Source: Actinomyces sp. HMSC035G02 (GTDB lineage Bacteria > Actinomycetota > Actinomycetes > Actinomycetales > Actinomycetaceae). Taken from it: DNA of 64,000 nucleotides. The translations under genes were made by a program, and so were the position numbers. The notes beneath the pieces were generated by a model. The model saw only the letters and a program-made list of their open reading frames with translations, ran no database searches and was not told where the DNA came from. This document shows, one piece after another, positions 25,908 to 34,800 of the stretch. The DNA is taken from positions 172,585 through 236,584 of the forward strand of contig KV835868.1 of assembly GCA_001838165.1 (NCBI GenBank). Reading direction: 5' to 3'. Each line of letters starts with the position of its first letter. Position 1 is the stretch's first letter.

Positions 25908-25927
25908 ACCCGAAAGATTACTCGGGT
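25908..25927. promoter_or_regulatory. Dyad ACCCGA-N8-TCGGGT upstream of mntH
   Basis: A perfect 6-bp inverted repeat lies 36-55 bases before the mntH start, in the divergent mntH/argS gap. It is a candidate operator for a DtxR/MntR-type or other metal regulator, although it does not match the DtxR consensus. Confidence 0.45.
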
Positions 25928-26029
25928 TGGCACTCGCACGGGGTGGGAGAGTGGCGCATGGGACGCGCATGTGGCCAGGTTTTCATTCACGGACCCGGGG
26001 AGAGTTCGCGGATAGGAGCAGAAACCCCG

Positions 26030-26041
26030 TAGTCTAAAGGG
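26030..26041 (+). promoter_or_regulatory. -10 element for a probably leaderless argS mRNA
   Basis: TAGTCT is followed by six bases and then the GTG start of argS. A -10 element at this spacing places the transcription start on the start codon, as in the leaderless mRNAs that are common in actinobacteria. AAAGGG just before the GTG is too close for normal ribosome binding. Confidence 0.45.
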
Positions 26042-27721
26042 GTGACTCCTGAAGAACTTGCTACTCTCATCCGCGCGACCCTGCTGGACGCTGCTGCCGC
26101 CGGTCGCATTTCGATCGACCCTTCGCTGGTCCCCGACCCCGTGACCGTGGAGCGCCCGCGCGTGCGCGAGCACGGCGACTGGGCGACCAACGTCGCGATG
26201 CAGCTCGGTAAGAAGGCCGGCATGGCGCCGCGCGAGTTCGCGCAGATCCTCGCCGACGACCTAGGCGCCGCCGACGGTATCGACTCCGTCGAGGTCGCTG
26301 GCCCCGGCTTCATCAACATTCGTCTGGGCGCGGGCGCGGCCGGCGAGCTGGCTCGCACCATCGTCGAGGCCGGCGCCGCGTACGGCCGCAACGAGACCCT
26401 CTCGGGACGCTCGATCAACCTCGAGTACGTGTCTGCGAACCCGACCGGCCCCGTGCACCTGGGTGGCGCCCGCTGGGCCGCGGTCGGCGATTCGCTGGCT
26501 CGCCTCATGGCCGCCTCCGGTGCCGCCGTGACCCGCGAGTACTACTTCAACGACCACGGCTCGCAGATCGACCGCTTCTCGCATTCCCTCTACGCTCGTG
26601 CGATGGGCCGCGAGGTCCCCGAGGACGGCTACGGCGGCCAGTACATCGCCGACATCGCCGAGCAGGTCCGCGCCGATGCGCGTGCGGCCGGCGAGCCCGA
26701 CCCGATCGCCCTGCCCGAGGAAGAGGCCATCGAGGTCTTCCGCGCTCGCGGCGTCGAGCTGATGTTCGCTGAGATTAAGGAGCGCCTGCACTCCTTCCGC
26801 GCCGACTTCGACGTGTTCTTCCACGAGGACTCCCTGCACACCTCCGGCGCGGTTGCCGCGGCGATCGAGCGTCTGCGTGAGCGCGGTGAGATCTTCGACG
26901 AGGGTGGCGCGGTGTGGCTGCGCACGACCACCTACGGCGACGACAAGGACCGTGTCCTCATCAAGTCCGACGGCCAGGCCGCGTACTTCGCGGGCGACGT
27001 CGCCTACTACCTGAACAAGCGTGAGCGTGGCGCGGATGCCGCCATCTACCTGCTGGGTGCCGACCACCACGGCTACATCGGCCGCATGATGGCCATGTGC
27101 GCCGCGTTCGGCGACAAGCCGGGCGAGAACCTGCAGATCCTCATCGGTCAGCTCGTCAACCTCGTCAAGGACGGCGAGCCCGTGCGCATGTCCAAGCGCG
27201 CCGGCACGATCGTCACGCTCGACGACCTCGTTGACGCCGTGGGCGTGGATGCCGCGCGCTACGCCCTCGTGCGCGTGTCGATGGACACCCAGGTTGACAT
27301 CGACCTGGACCTGCTCTCGCAGCACTCCAACGACAATCCGGTCTACTACGTGCAGTACGCGCACGTGCGCACCTGCAACGTCGCCCGCAACGCTGCCGAG
27401 CACGGCGTCACCCGTGACGCCGGCTTCGACCCGGCTGCCCTCGACTCCGAGGCCGACGAGGCCCTGCTGGCCGCGCTCGCCCAGTTCCCCGCGCAGGTTG
27501 CGCAGGCGACCGAGCTGCGCGAGCCACACCGCATCGCCCGCTACCTCGAGTCCCTGGCTGCCACCTACCACGCCTGGTACGGCCAGTGTCGCGTGACCCC
27601 TCGTGGCGACGACCCGGTCGAGCCCGGCCACATCGCCCGCCTCTGGCTCAACGACGCCGTCACCCAGGTGCTGCGCACCGGCCTCGGCCTCCTCGGTGTG
27701 AGCGCCCCCGAGAGGATGTGA
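26042..27721 (+). CDS. argS: Arginyl-tRNA synthetase
   Basis: A 559-aa class I aminoacyl-tRNA synthetase that charges tRNA-Arg. It has the N-terminal Arg-specific domain, the HIGH-type signature in [32 protein letters not shown] as the KMSKS-type loop, and a C-terminal DALR anticodon-binding domain ending [12 protein letters not shown]. The length is normal. Start is the GTG at 26042. The gene is followed after four bases by lysA, an order typical of actinobacteria. Confidence 0.96.
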   Translation: MTPEELATLIRATLLDAAAAGRISIDPSLVPDPVTVERPRVREHGDWATNVAMQLGKKAGMAPREFAQILADDLGAADGIDSVEVAGPGFINIRLGAGAAGELARTIVEAGAAYGRNETLSGRSINLEYVSANPTGPVHLGGARWAAVGDSLARLMAASGAAVTREYYFNDHGSQIDRFSHSLYARAMGREVPEDGYGGQYIADIAEQVRADARAAGEPDPIALPEEEAIEVFRARGVELMFAEIKERLHSFRADFDVFFHEDSLHTSGAVAAAIERLRERGEIFDEGGAVWLRTTTYGDDKDRVLIKSDGQAAYFAGDVAYYLNKRERGADAAIYLLGADHHGYIGRMMAMCAAFGDKPGENLQILIGQLVNLVKDGEPVRMSKRAGTIVTLDDLVDAVGVDAARYALVRVSMDTQVDIDLDLLSQHSNDNPVYYVQYAHVRTCNVARNAAEHGVTRDAGFDPAALDSEADEALLAALAQFPAQVAQATELREPHRIARYLESLAATYHAWYGQCRVTPRGDDPVEPGHIARLWLNDAVTQVLRTGLGLLGVSAPERM

Positions 27722-27725
27722 CTCG

Positions 27726-29126
27726 GTGAGCGAGACGGCAAACGTCGGTACCCTCACCTGCCCGACCCCCGATGAGCGCCCCGACCTGTGGCCGTGGAGC
27801 GCGAGCCGGGAGGACGGCGTGCTGCGCGTGGGAGGCGTCGACCTGACCAGCGTCGCCGCCGACTTCGGTACGCCCACCTTCGTGCTCGACGTCGAGGCTA
27901 TGCGCGGCCGTGCCCGCGTGTGGGCCTCGGCGATGGCCGAGGAGTTCTGGGACGGCTACGGCATGAGCGGCGGCGATGCCTTCTACGCCGGCAAGGCATT
28001 CCTGAGCGCTGACGTCGCGCGCCTGGTCGCGGCCGAGGGCCTGGGGATCGACACCGCCTCGCTCGGCGAGCTGAGCCTCGCGCTGCGCGCCGGCGTGGAC
28101 CCTTCGCGCATCGGCCTGCATGGCAACAACAAGTCGGATGCGGAGATTCGCCTCGCCCTCGAGGCCGGCATCCATCGCATCTTCATCGACTCGATGGACG
28201 AGGTCCACCAGATCGAGCGCATTGCCGCTGACCTCGGCGTCGTCGCGCCCGTCATGGTGCGCCTGAAGTCGGGCATCCACGCGGGCGGCAACGAGTACAT
28301 TGCGACCGCCCACGAGGACCAGAAGTTCGGCCTGTCCCTGGCGACCGGCCAGGCGTACGAGGCCGTGGCCGCGATCAAGGATGCGCCTCACCTGGACTTC
28401 CGCGGGCTGCACAGCCACATCGGCTCTCAGATCTTCGGGACCGAGGCCTTCGCCGAGGCCGCGCGCATCGTCGTCGACTTTGCGGCGCGTGTGAAGGCCG
28501 AGGTGGGCCTGGACGTTCCCGCCATCGACCTGGGCGGCGGCGTCGGCATCGCCTACACGGGCCAGGATCCGGTTCCGACCTCTCCGGTCGAGGTCGCTCG
28601 CGCCCTGGCGGAGGTCGTGCGCGAGCGCTGTGCCCACCACGGCCTGCCGATCCCGCACGTGTCCGTGGAGCCCGGCCGCTCGATTGCTGGCCCGTCGATG
28701 GTCATGCTCTACCGCGTCGGCGTCGTCAAGGACGTCTCCCTGGAAGATGAGGGAGTGCGACGCTACGTGGCGATCGATGGGGGCATGTCGGATAACATCC
28801 GCCCGGTCCTCTACGACGCTGCCTACACGGCGACGCTCGCGAACCGAGACCCAGCCGATGCCTCGTCCCTGGTGCGCTGCCGCATCGTCGGCAAGCACTG
28901 CGAGAGTGGTGACATCATCATCCGCGACATCGACCTGCCGGCTGACATCGCGGGCGGTGATCTGCTGGCCGTCCCGGCAGTGGGCGCGTACGGCTACTCG
29001 ATGGCCTCGAACTACAACATGCTGACGAAGCCCGGCGTGCTCGCCGTCGAGGACGGATCCGCCCGCTGGTTCATCCGTCCGCAGACGGTCGACCACCTGC
29101 TGGCCCTCGACGCCGGCCTGGAGTAA
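27726..29126 (+). CDS. lysA: Diaminopimelate decarboxylase
   Basis: A 466-aa PLP enzyme that makes lysine from meso-diaminopimelate. The PLP lysine is in AFYAGKAFLS, the glycine-rich phosphate loop in DLGGGVGIAYTG, and the active-site HSHIGSQIF and EPGRSIAG motifs are intact. ASNYNM near the C-terminus is the usual substrate-site segment. It starts at GTG 27726, directly after argS, so the two are co-expressed. A hairpin terminator follows; the hom-thrB genes that often come next in actinobacteria are absent here. Confidence 0.96.
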   Translation: MSETANVGTLTCPTPDERPDLWPWSASREDGVLRVGGVDLTSVAADFGTPTFVLDVEAMRGRARVWASAMAEEFWDGYGMSGGDAFYAGKAFLSADVARLVAAEGLGIDTASLGELSLALRAGVDPSRIGLHGNNKSDAEIRLALEAGIHRIFIDSMDEVHQIERIAADLGVVAPVMVRLKSGIHAGGNEYIATAHEDQKFGLSLATGQAYEAVAAIKDAPHLDFRGLHSHIGSQIFGTEAFAEAARIVVDFAARVKAEVGLDVPAIDLGGGVGIAYTGQDPVPTSPVEVARALAEVVRERCAHHGLPIPHVSVEPGRSIAGPSMVMLYRVGVVKDVSLEDEGVRRYVAIDGGMSDNIRPVLYDAAYTATLANRDPADASSLVRCRIVGKHCESGDIIIRDIDLPADIAGGDLLAVPAVGAYGYSMASNYNMLTKPGVLAVEDGSARWFIRPQTVDHLLALDAGLE

Positions 29127-29152
29127 ACGTCGGCTTGCAACAAGCAGAGCAG

Positions 29153-29183
29153 ACGGGGGGTACCTGCGGGTGCTCCCCGTTTT
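29153..29183 (+). terminator. Terminator of argS-lysA
   Basis: ACGGGG pairs with CCCCGT over a 16-base loop, followed by a T-rich TTTTG stretch. Confidence 0.75.
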
Positions 29184-29433
29184 GTGTGCCCTGCGTTTTC
29201 GGTGTGGCCCGATCAAGTCTTGGTGCTCAAGCCTCTGTGAAGCCAATCCTGTGCTGTCTGTGCGGTGCTTCCCGAGCAATGTCGCACGTAATTCTCTTTT
29301 TATTATTTTAGATTTTGGAATTGTGGTGTTGGAATTGCAACGTTTGTGGGTGCACGCGAATTCTGACCAAGGGAAATTATGTGCGAGATTGAGGGGTGGG
29401 AGTGATCTTGGGGAGTGATCTTAGGGAATGAGC
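29184..29433. other. AT-richer gap before first subtilase, no gene seen
   Basis: About 250 bases including an AT-rich run around 29285-29340. No open frame with a ribosome-binding site or recognisable product was found. It probably belongs to the upstream region of the subtilase gene. Confidence 0.4.
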
Positions 29434-29452
29434 TTAGGTAAGCCTAGGTTTT
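29434..29452 (+). promoter_or_regulatory. Partial DtxR/IdeR-like box before subtilase A
   Basis: TTAGGTAAGCCTAGGTTTT matches the iron-regulator consensus TTAGGTTAGCCTAACCTAA at 13 of 19 positions, all of them in the left and central parts. It sits directly before the putative -35 region, so iron control of the protease is possible but unproven. Confidence 0.35.
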
Positions 29453-29479
29453 GTTGTTACTGACAAACTCTAGGATGAT
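29451..29479 (+). promoter_or_regulatory. Shared subtilase promoter motif, copy A
   Basis: TTGTTG and GATGAT are 17 bases apart and enclose TGACAAAC. The same TGACAAAC-N5-(C/G)A(T/C)GAT arrangement lies before the other two subtilase genes. Confidence 0.5.
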
Positions 29480-29537
29480 GGGCGCAGCTGTACATGCAGC
29501 CGAAATCCTGACAGTGACAATCGAAAGTCGAGGAACC

Positions 29538-31613
29538 ATGCGCCGCACTGCCGCACGCATCGGCGTCGTCGCCGCGCTCGCCCTGTCCATGGGCATGGCT
29601 GCGGTGAACGCGCCTTCCGCCCGAGCCGAGGAGCCTGGACTCGTCTCCGCCACCCGCGCCGACACCGACGAGATGAACTACGCGATCAACCTCGCGGGCA
29701 CGAACCCCGAGGACCTCCAGCGGGCCCTCGCCCTCGTCCCCGGAGCCGGTGGTGCCGCCCTGGCCTCGTACCCGGAGATCGGCACCTTCTTCGCGCAGAG
29801 CGCCACGCCCTCGTTCGCACCCGACCTGGCCGCCGCCCTGCGAGCGGCTGGCATCCCCATCCACTCGATCGGCCCGACCCGCGTGGCCCCCGTCCTCTAC
29901 TACGAGCGCGTCGAGCTGCCCACAGACAAGAAGGACGAGGCCCCGCAGTCCGGCGCTGCGGGCGGCCTGAACTCCATGCGCGATGAGACCGCGAGCGCCG
30001 CTCCCGCTGGGGCGAACGAGGAGATCTTCAACTGGGGCGCCGTCGCCATGCATGCGCGCGAGGCTGAGGCCGTCAACGTCAAGCGCGCCCCCGTGACCGT
30101 CGCGGTTGTCGATTCCGGCGTCGAGGACACGCATCCCGACCTGGAGGGGCGCGTCGATACATCGCGTTCCGTGAAGTGTTCGGTGAATGGCGTTGCGACG
30201 CAGGACTTCTACGGGTGGCGTGACGAGTTCTACCACGGCACGCACGTCGCGGGCATTATTGCCGCCAACCACAACGATATTGGTATCGACGGCATCGCCC
30301 CCGAGTCGACCATCGTCGCCATTGAGGCGACCAACGACAACCGCCTCATCTATCCCGAGTACGTGACGTGTGCGTTCATGTGGGCGGCGAGCCACGGGGT
30401 GGATGTTGTGAATAACTCCTACTCGATGGATCCGTGGGTCTATTGGAGCCCGACTGACCCCGAGCAGGCTGCGGGCCTCGAGGCGGCCACCCGATCCATC
30501 AAGTACGCGCAGGACAAGGGCCTGGCCGTCATCGCGGCGGCCGGCAACGAGGGCGTCGATATCGACAACCCGACGATCGACAACGGGTCTCCGACCGACG
30601 TTCCCACGCCGACGAAGAATCGCGCGGTGCAAGGCGGTATCCGCGTTCCCTCCATGCTTGATGGGGTCGCCCAGGTGAGCGCGGTCGGTCAGGCGTACAA
30701 CGTGAAGCCGGGGCTGTCCCTGGGTCGCGCCGAGTTTTCCAACTATGGCAATACGATTGATTTTGCCGCTCCGGGCGACCAGATTTACTCCACGGTTCCC
30801 CTGCTGTTCTACCCGAGCGGTTACGCCGTTGCCGACGGCACGTCCATGGCGACGCCGCACGTGTCGGGCATCGCGGCCCTCATCAAGTCGGTGCACCCCG
30901 AGCTGACAGGTGCGCAGGTCATCGACCTGATGAAGCGTCAGGCGGCGGCCAACTACGGACGCCTCAACGCGCCGATCGACGGCAGGGAGTACCGCGGCTA
31001 CGGCTTCCTCGACGCGCTCGATGCGGTGACGTCCGGCGTGGATCAGATTGACGAGGCCAAGGTGGGCGCGTGGGTCATGGACGCCACCGGCTGGTGGTAC
31101 CGATACGAGGACGGAACCTACCCGGCCTCGACCTCGGTTCAGATTGGCGGGGCTACGTATCGTTTTGACGCGCGTGGCTACATGGTGACCGGATGGGTGC
31201 TTGACGGCGGCCGGTGGTTCTACCACGAGGCCTCGGGGGCCCAGGCGTCGGGCTGGGCCAACGTGGATGGCACCTGGTACTACCTGGATCCCGCCACGGG
31301 TGTGATGGCCACGGGCTGGGCCAACGTGGACGGCACCTGGTACTACCTGAACGCTTCGGGGGCGATGGCGACGGGCTGGGTTCAGGATGGATCCACCTGG
31401 TACTACCTGAACGCTTCGGGCGCGATGGCGACGGGCTGGGCCTATGTCGGCGGCACCTGGTACTACCTCACGCCCTCCGGCGCGATGGCCATCGGCTGGG
31501 TGCACGACGGTGGCTCCTGGTACTACCTGGACGCGTCCGGTGCGATGGTCACCGGCACTCATCGGGTGGATGGTACGACCTACACTTTCGGTCCGGACGG
31601 TCACATGCAGTAG
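29538..31613 (+). CDS. Secreted subtilase A with cell-wall-binding repeats
   Basis: A 691-aa S8-family serine protease. A signal peptide (about residues 1-30, ending PSARA) is followed by a propeptide of about 80 residues (NYAINLAG to GPTRVAPV) and a linker. The catalytic domain has Asp192 in VAVVDSGVEDTHPDL, His233 in YHGTHVAG, the oxyanion Asn337 and Ser436 in DGTSMATPH. About seven 20-residue repeats of the GWxxxxGxWYYL type (choline-binding/CW_binding family) fill residues 516-691 and should tether it to the wall. The ATG at 29538 sits behind CGAGGAA. It is closest to the N-terminal half of the neighbouring double protease. Confidence 0.92.
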   Translation: MRRTAARIGVVAALALSMGMAAVNAPSARAEEPGLVSATRADTDEMNYAINLAGTNPEDLQRALALVPGAGGAALASYPEIGTFFAQSATPSFAPDLAAALRAAGIPIHSIGPTRVAPVLYYERVELPTDKKDEAPQSGAAGGLNSMRDETASAAPAGANEEIFNWGAVAMHAREAEAVNVKRAPVTVAVVDSGVEDTHPDLEGRVDTSRSVKCSVNGVATQDFYGWRDEFYHGTHVAGIIAANHNDIGIDGIAPESTIVAIEATNDNRLIYPEYVTCAFMWAASHGVDVVNNSYSMDPWVYWSPTDPEQAAGLEAATRSIKYAQDKGLAVIAAAGNEGVDIDNPTIDNGSPTDVPTPTKNRAVQGGIRVPSMLDGVAQVSAVGQAYNVKPGLSLGRAEFSNYGNTIDFAAPGDQIYSTVPLLFYPSGYAVADGTSMATPHVSGIAALIKSVHPELTGAQVIDLMKRQAAANYGRLNAPIDGREYRGYGFLDALDAVTSGVDQIDEAKVGAWVMDATGWWYRYEDGTYPASTSVQIGGATYRFDARGYMVTGWVLDGGRWFYHEASGAQASGWANVDGTWYYLDPATGVMATGWANVDGTWYYLNASGAMATGWVQDGSTWYYLNASGAMATGWAYVGGTWYYLTPSGAMAIGWVHDGGSWYYLDASGAMVTGTHRVDGTTYTFGPDGHMQ

Positions 31614-31631
31614 GTGTCCGAGGCTACTTGT

Positions 31632-31673
31632 CAAGGCGGGGCCGCGCATCTGAGGGTGTGTGGCCCCGCCTTG
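31632..31673. terminator. Terminator after subtilase A
   Basis: AAGGCGGGGCC pairs perfectly with GGCCCCGCCTT over an 18-base loop. No long T-run follows. Confidence 0.65.
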
Positions 31674-31747
31674 CTGTCATGATGGGCGAATGTCAGTGGG
31701 CAGGGGAGTAGTTACTTGAAATTCTTGCCTCTGGCCAGGTGTTGACC

Positions 31748-31767
31748 AATTTAAGCGACGCTAAATT
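31748..31767. promoter_or_regulatory. AT-rich dyad before double subtilase promoter
   Basis: AATTTAAGCGACGCTAAATT is a near-perfect palindrome (one extra A in the left arm) overlapping the first bases of the putative -35 element. It looks like a regulator site and has no counterpart before the other two subtilases. Confidence 0.4.
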
Positions 31768-31794
31768 GTGGCGAGTGACAAACTAAAGCATGAT
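31766..31794 (+). promoter_or_regulatory. Shared subtilase promoter motif, copy B
   Basis: TTGTGG and CATGAT are 17 bases apart with TGACAAAC between them, the same layout as at 29451. Confidence 0.5.
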
Positions 31795-31851
31795 AGTTCT
31801 GATGGGTACATTGTCGTACTCGCCAGACCCACAACTGAAAGTCGAGGAACC

Positions 31852-34800
31852 ATGCGCCGCAATGTTGCACGCATCGGGCTCGTCGCCGCCCTCACCCTGT
31901 CCATGGGCGTGGCTACGGCGACCGCCCCACCCACCCGGGCCGACGATCACACCGGCCTCATCGCGCCCGCCCGCGCCAGCGCCGGCCTGATGAACTACGC
32001 CATCAACCTCAGCCCGCAGGCCAGTGCCGAGGACCTCGCGCGCGCGACCTCGCTGGTCTCATCCGCTGGGGGCGTCACGCTGTCCTCCTACCCGGAGCTG
32101 GGGACGTTCTTCGCCCAAAGCGAGTCGGCCTCGTTCGCCCCGGACCTGTCCGCAGCCCTGGCGAAGGCCGGAATTTCCGTGCACTCTGTGGGCCCGACGC
32201 GCGTGGCCGCCGTCCCCGAGGGTGAGCGTCAGGCCGCCCCGGACCCCCAGCCTGCCCCGCAGTCGGGCGAGGCGAGCTCGGCCCAGTCGGGAGCGCAGTC
32301 GGGCGTGCAGTCCGGAGCGCAGTCGGGTGGACCGTCCTCCATGCGCGGCCAGAGCGCGACCGAGGCCGATAAGCCCCAGGAGGTCGTCAACTGGGGCGCG
32401 CAGGCGATGAGCGCCGTCGACGCCGCGGCCGTGCCGATCGCGCACGCGCCCGTCACCGTCGGCGTCATCGACACCGGCATCGACGACACGCACCCCGACC
32501 TCGTGGGCCGCGTCGACACCTCCCGTTCTGTCTCCTGCGGGCACAACGGCATCCCCTCTCAGGCCTACGGGTCCTGGCGTGACGACTACTTCCACGGCAC
32601 GCACGTCGCGGGCATCATCGCTGCCAACCACAACGGCATCGGCATCGACGGCATCGCGCCGACCGCGACCCTCGTGTCGATCAAGGCCTCCAACGACGAG
32701 CAGCTCATGTACCCCGAGTACGTGACCTGCGGCTTCATGTGGGCCGCCAGCCACGGCGTCGATATCGTCAACAACTCCTACTCGATGGACCCGTGGGTCT
32801 ACTGGAGCCCGAGCGACCCCGAGCAGGCCGCCGGCCTCGAGGCCGCGACCCGCGCGATCGCCTACGCGCAGGGCAAGGGGCTGGCCGTCATAGCCTCGGC
32901 GGGCAACGACGGCATGGACAACGACAACGTGACGACCGACAGCGGATCGCCGACCGACCTCGACACCCCGATCAAGGACCGCCCCGTCAAGGACGGCGTG
33001 AAGGTCCCCGCCATGGTCGAGGGCGTCAGCCAGGTCAGCGCCGCCACGCGCACCAACGTCGAGACGAAGCCGGAGTGGGCAAACCTCAAGCGCGCCGACT
33101 TCTCCAACTACGGCAAGAGCATCGACTTCACCGCGCCGGGGCAGGACATTTACTCGACCGTGCCCACGGCGATCTTCTCCTCGGGCTACGCCAAGACCAG
33201 CGGCACCTCCATGGCCACGCCCCACATCACGGGCATTGCCGCGCTTATTAAGTCGATCCACCCGGGATTCCAGGGCAAGCAGATCATCGACCTCATGCGC
33301 AAGCAGGCCGCCATGGAATACACGCGCCTGGAAGCGCCCGAGGACGGCAAGGAATTCCGCGGTTACGGCTTCATCAACGCGCTGACCACCATGCGCCGCG
33401 ACCAGCCCCAGCCGACCGTCCAGACCCTGCAGTACCGGGTCGGCAAGGGCGAATGGAAGGACGTGCAGGGCGCGACCCTGCCCGCCGGTCCCGTCACCTT
33501 CTACACCGAGGCCATCGCCCCGATTAGTCACCTGCACATGGACGTCGCCGGCCTGTCTTCCGTCGACCGCGACGGCTCGGGCAAGTACTTCGACGAGGCC
33601 CTGGGTGCCTCGATTGAAAACGTGGACCTCAGCGCGCTGCTGCCCGAGGGCACGGACTCGGTGACCGCTCGCGTCCAGGTGAGCGCCACCGGCATCAACT
33701 TCGATCGCCAGGCCGACGATGACACGGGCCGCGAGGCCGTCTTCACTGTCGCGCGCGACCCGAACGCCGCCGTGACCCCGGCCCCCGCTCCCGACACCGA
33801 CGCGACCCCTGCGCCGTCGGGTCCCGCCAAGGCCGGCATCACCGCCCCCGCGCGCAGCAACGACCAGCTGCCCGCCAACTACGCGGTCAACCTGCCCAAG
33901 GGCACCGATAACGCCACCTTCCAGCGTGCGGCGGCCCAGGCCTCGTTCCACGGTGGCCTGTTGCTGGCGCAGTACCCGGCGTTCGGCACGTTCTTCGTGC
34001 AGTCGGCATCGCCCACCTTCTCGCCCGACCTGGGCGCGGCGCTCGTGAAGGAAGGCATCAGCTACGACTCGATCGGCCCGACCCGCCAGGCGCCCGTCGG
34101 CGGTAACGAGGCCATGGTTCCCATCTCCTACGAGACGCGAGTCGCGGCGGATGCGGCGATCGCGGCCGCGCCCCGCTCCCAGGGAGCGCAGGCGGCGCAG
34201 GGTGACCAGGGCGACCAGGACGCTGCCCTCACCCCGGACCCGCAGACCGGCAACGGATGGCACCTCCAGGCCCTGCGCGCCCTCGAGGCGCAGGGTGTGG
34301 ATGTCATGCGAGCGCCCGTCACGGTGGGCATCATGGACCAGTCCGTCGATGACACCGTGCCGGACCTGGTCGGACAGGTCGACCACGACAAGTCCGTGTC
34401 CTGCTCGTTCAACGGCATCCCGAACCGCGACCCCGCCGCGTGGCGCTGGGACGACGCGACTCACGGCACGCACGTGGCCGGTTCGATCGCCGCGAAGCAC
34501 GACGGCGTGGGCGTGGATGGCGTGAACCCGACCCTGCGCATCGCCGCGATCAACGTGGCCTCGCGCAACGGCGGATTCTTCTACCCCGAGTACATCGTGT
34601 GCGGCTTCGTGTGGGCCGCCGAGCACGGTATTTCGGTCACCAACGGTTCGTACTACGTGGACCCGTGGAAGTACTGGCTGCCCAACGACCCCGAGCAGGC
34701 CGCGGGCCAGGAGGCCGTGCAGCGCGCGGTCGACTACGCGACCTCGAAGGACGTCATCAACGTGGTGGCCGCCGGTAACTTCTCGACTGACCTGGACAAC

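Noticed and set aside
31250..31560. Tandem DNA repeats of about 60 bases as a mobile or regulatory repeat
   Set aside because: They are the coding repeats of the GW-type wall-binding domain and need no other explanation.
29457..31649. A 730-aa antisense frame opposite subtilase A, with similar ones opposite the other two proteases
   Set aside because: Long antisense frames are expected opposite high-GC genes; there is no start signal and the composition is typical of shadows.
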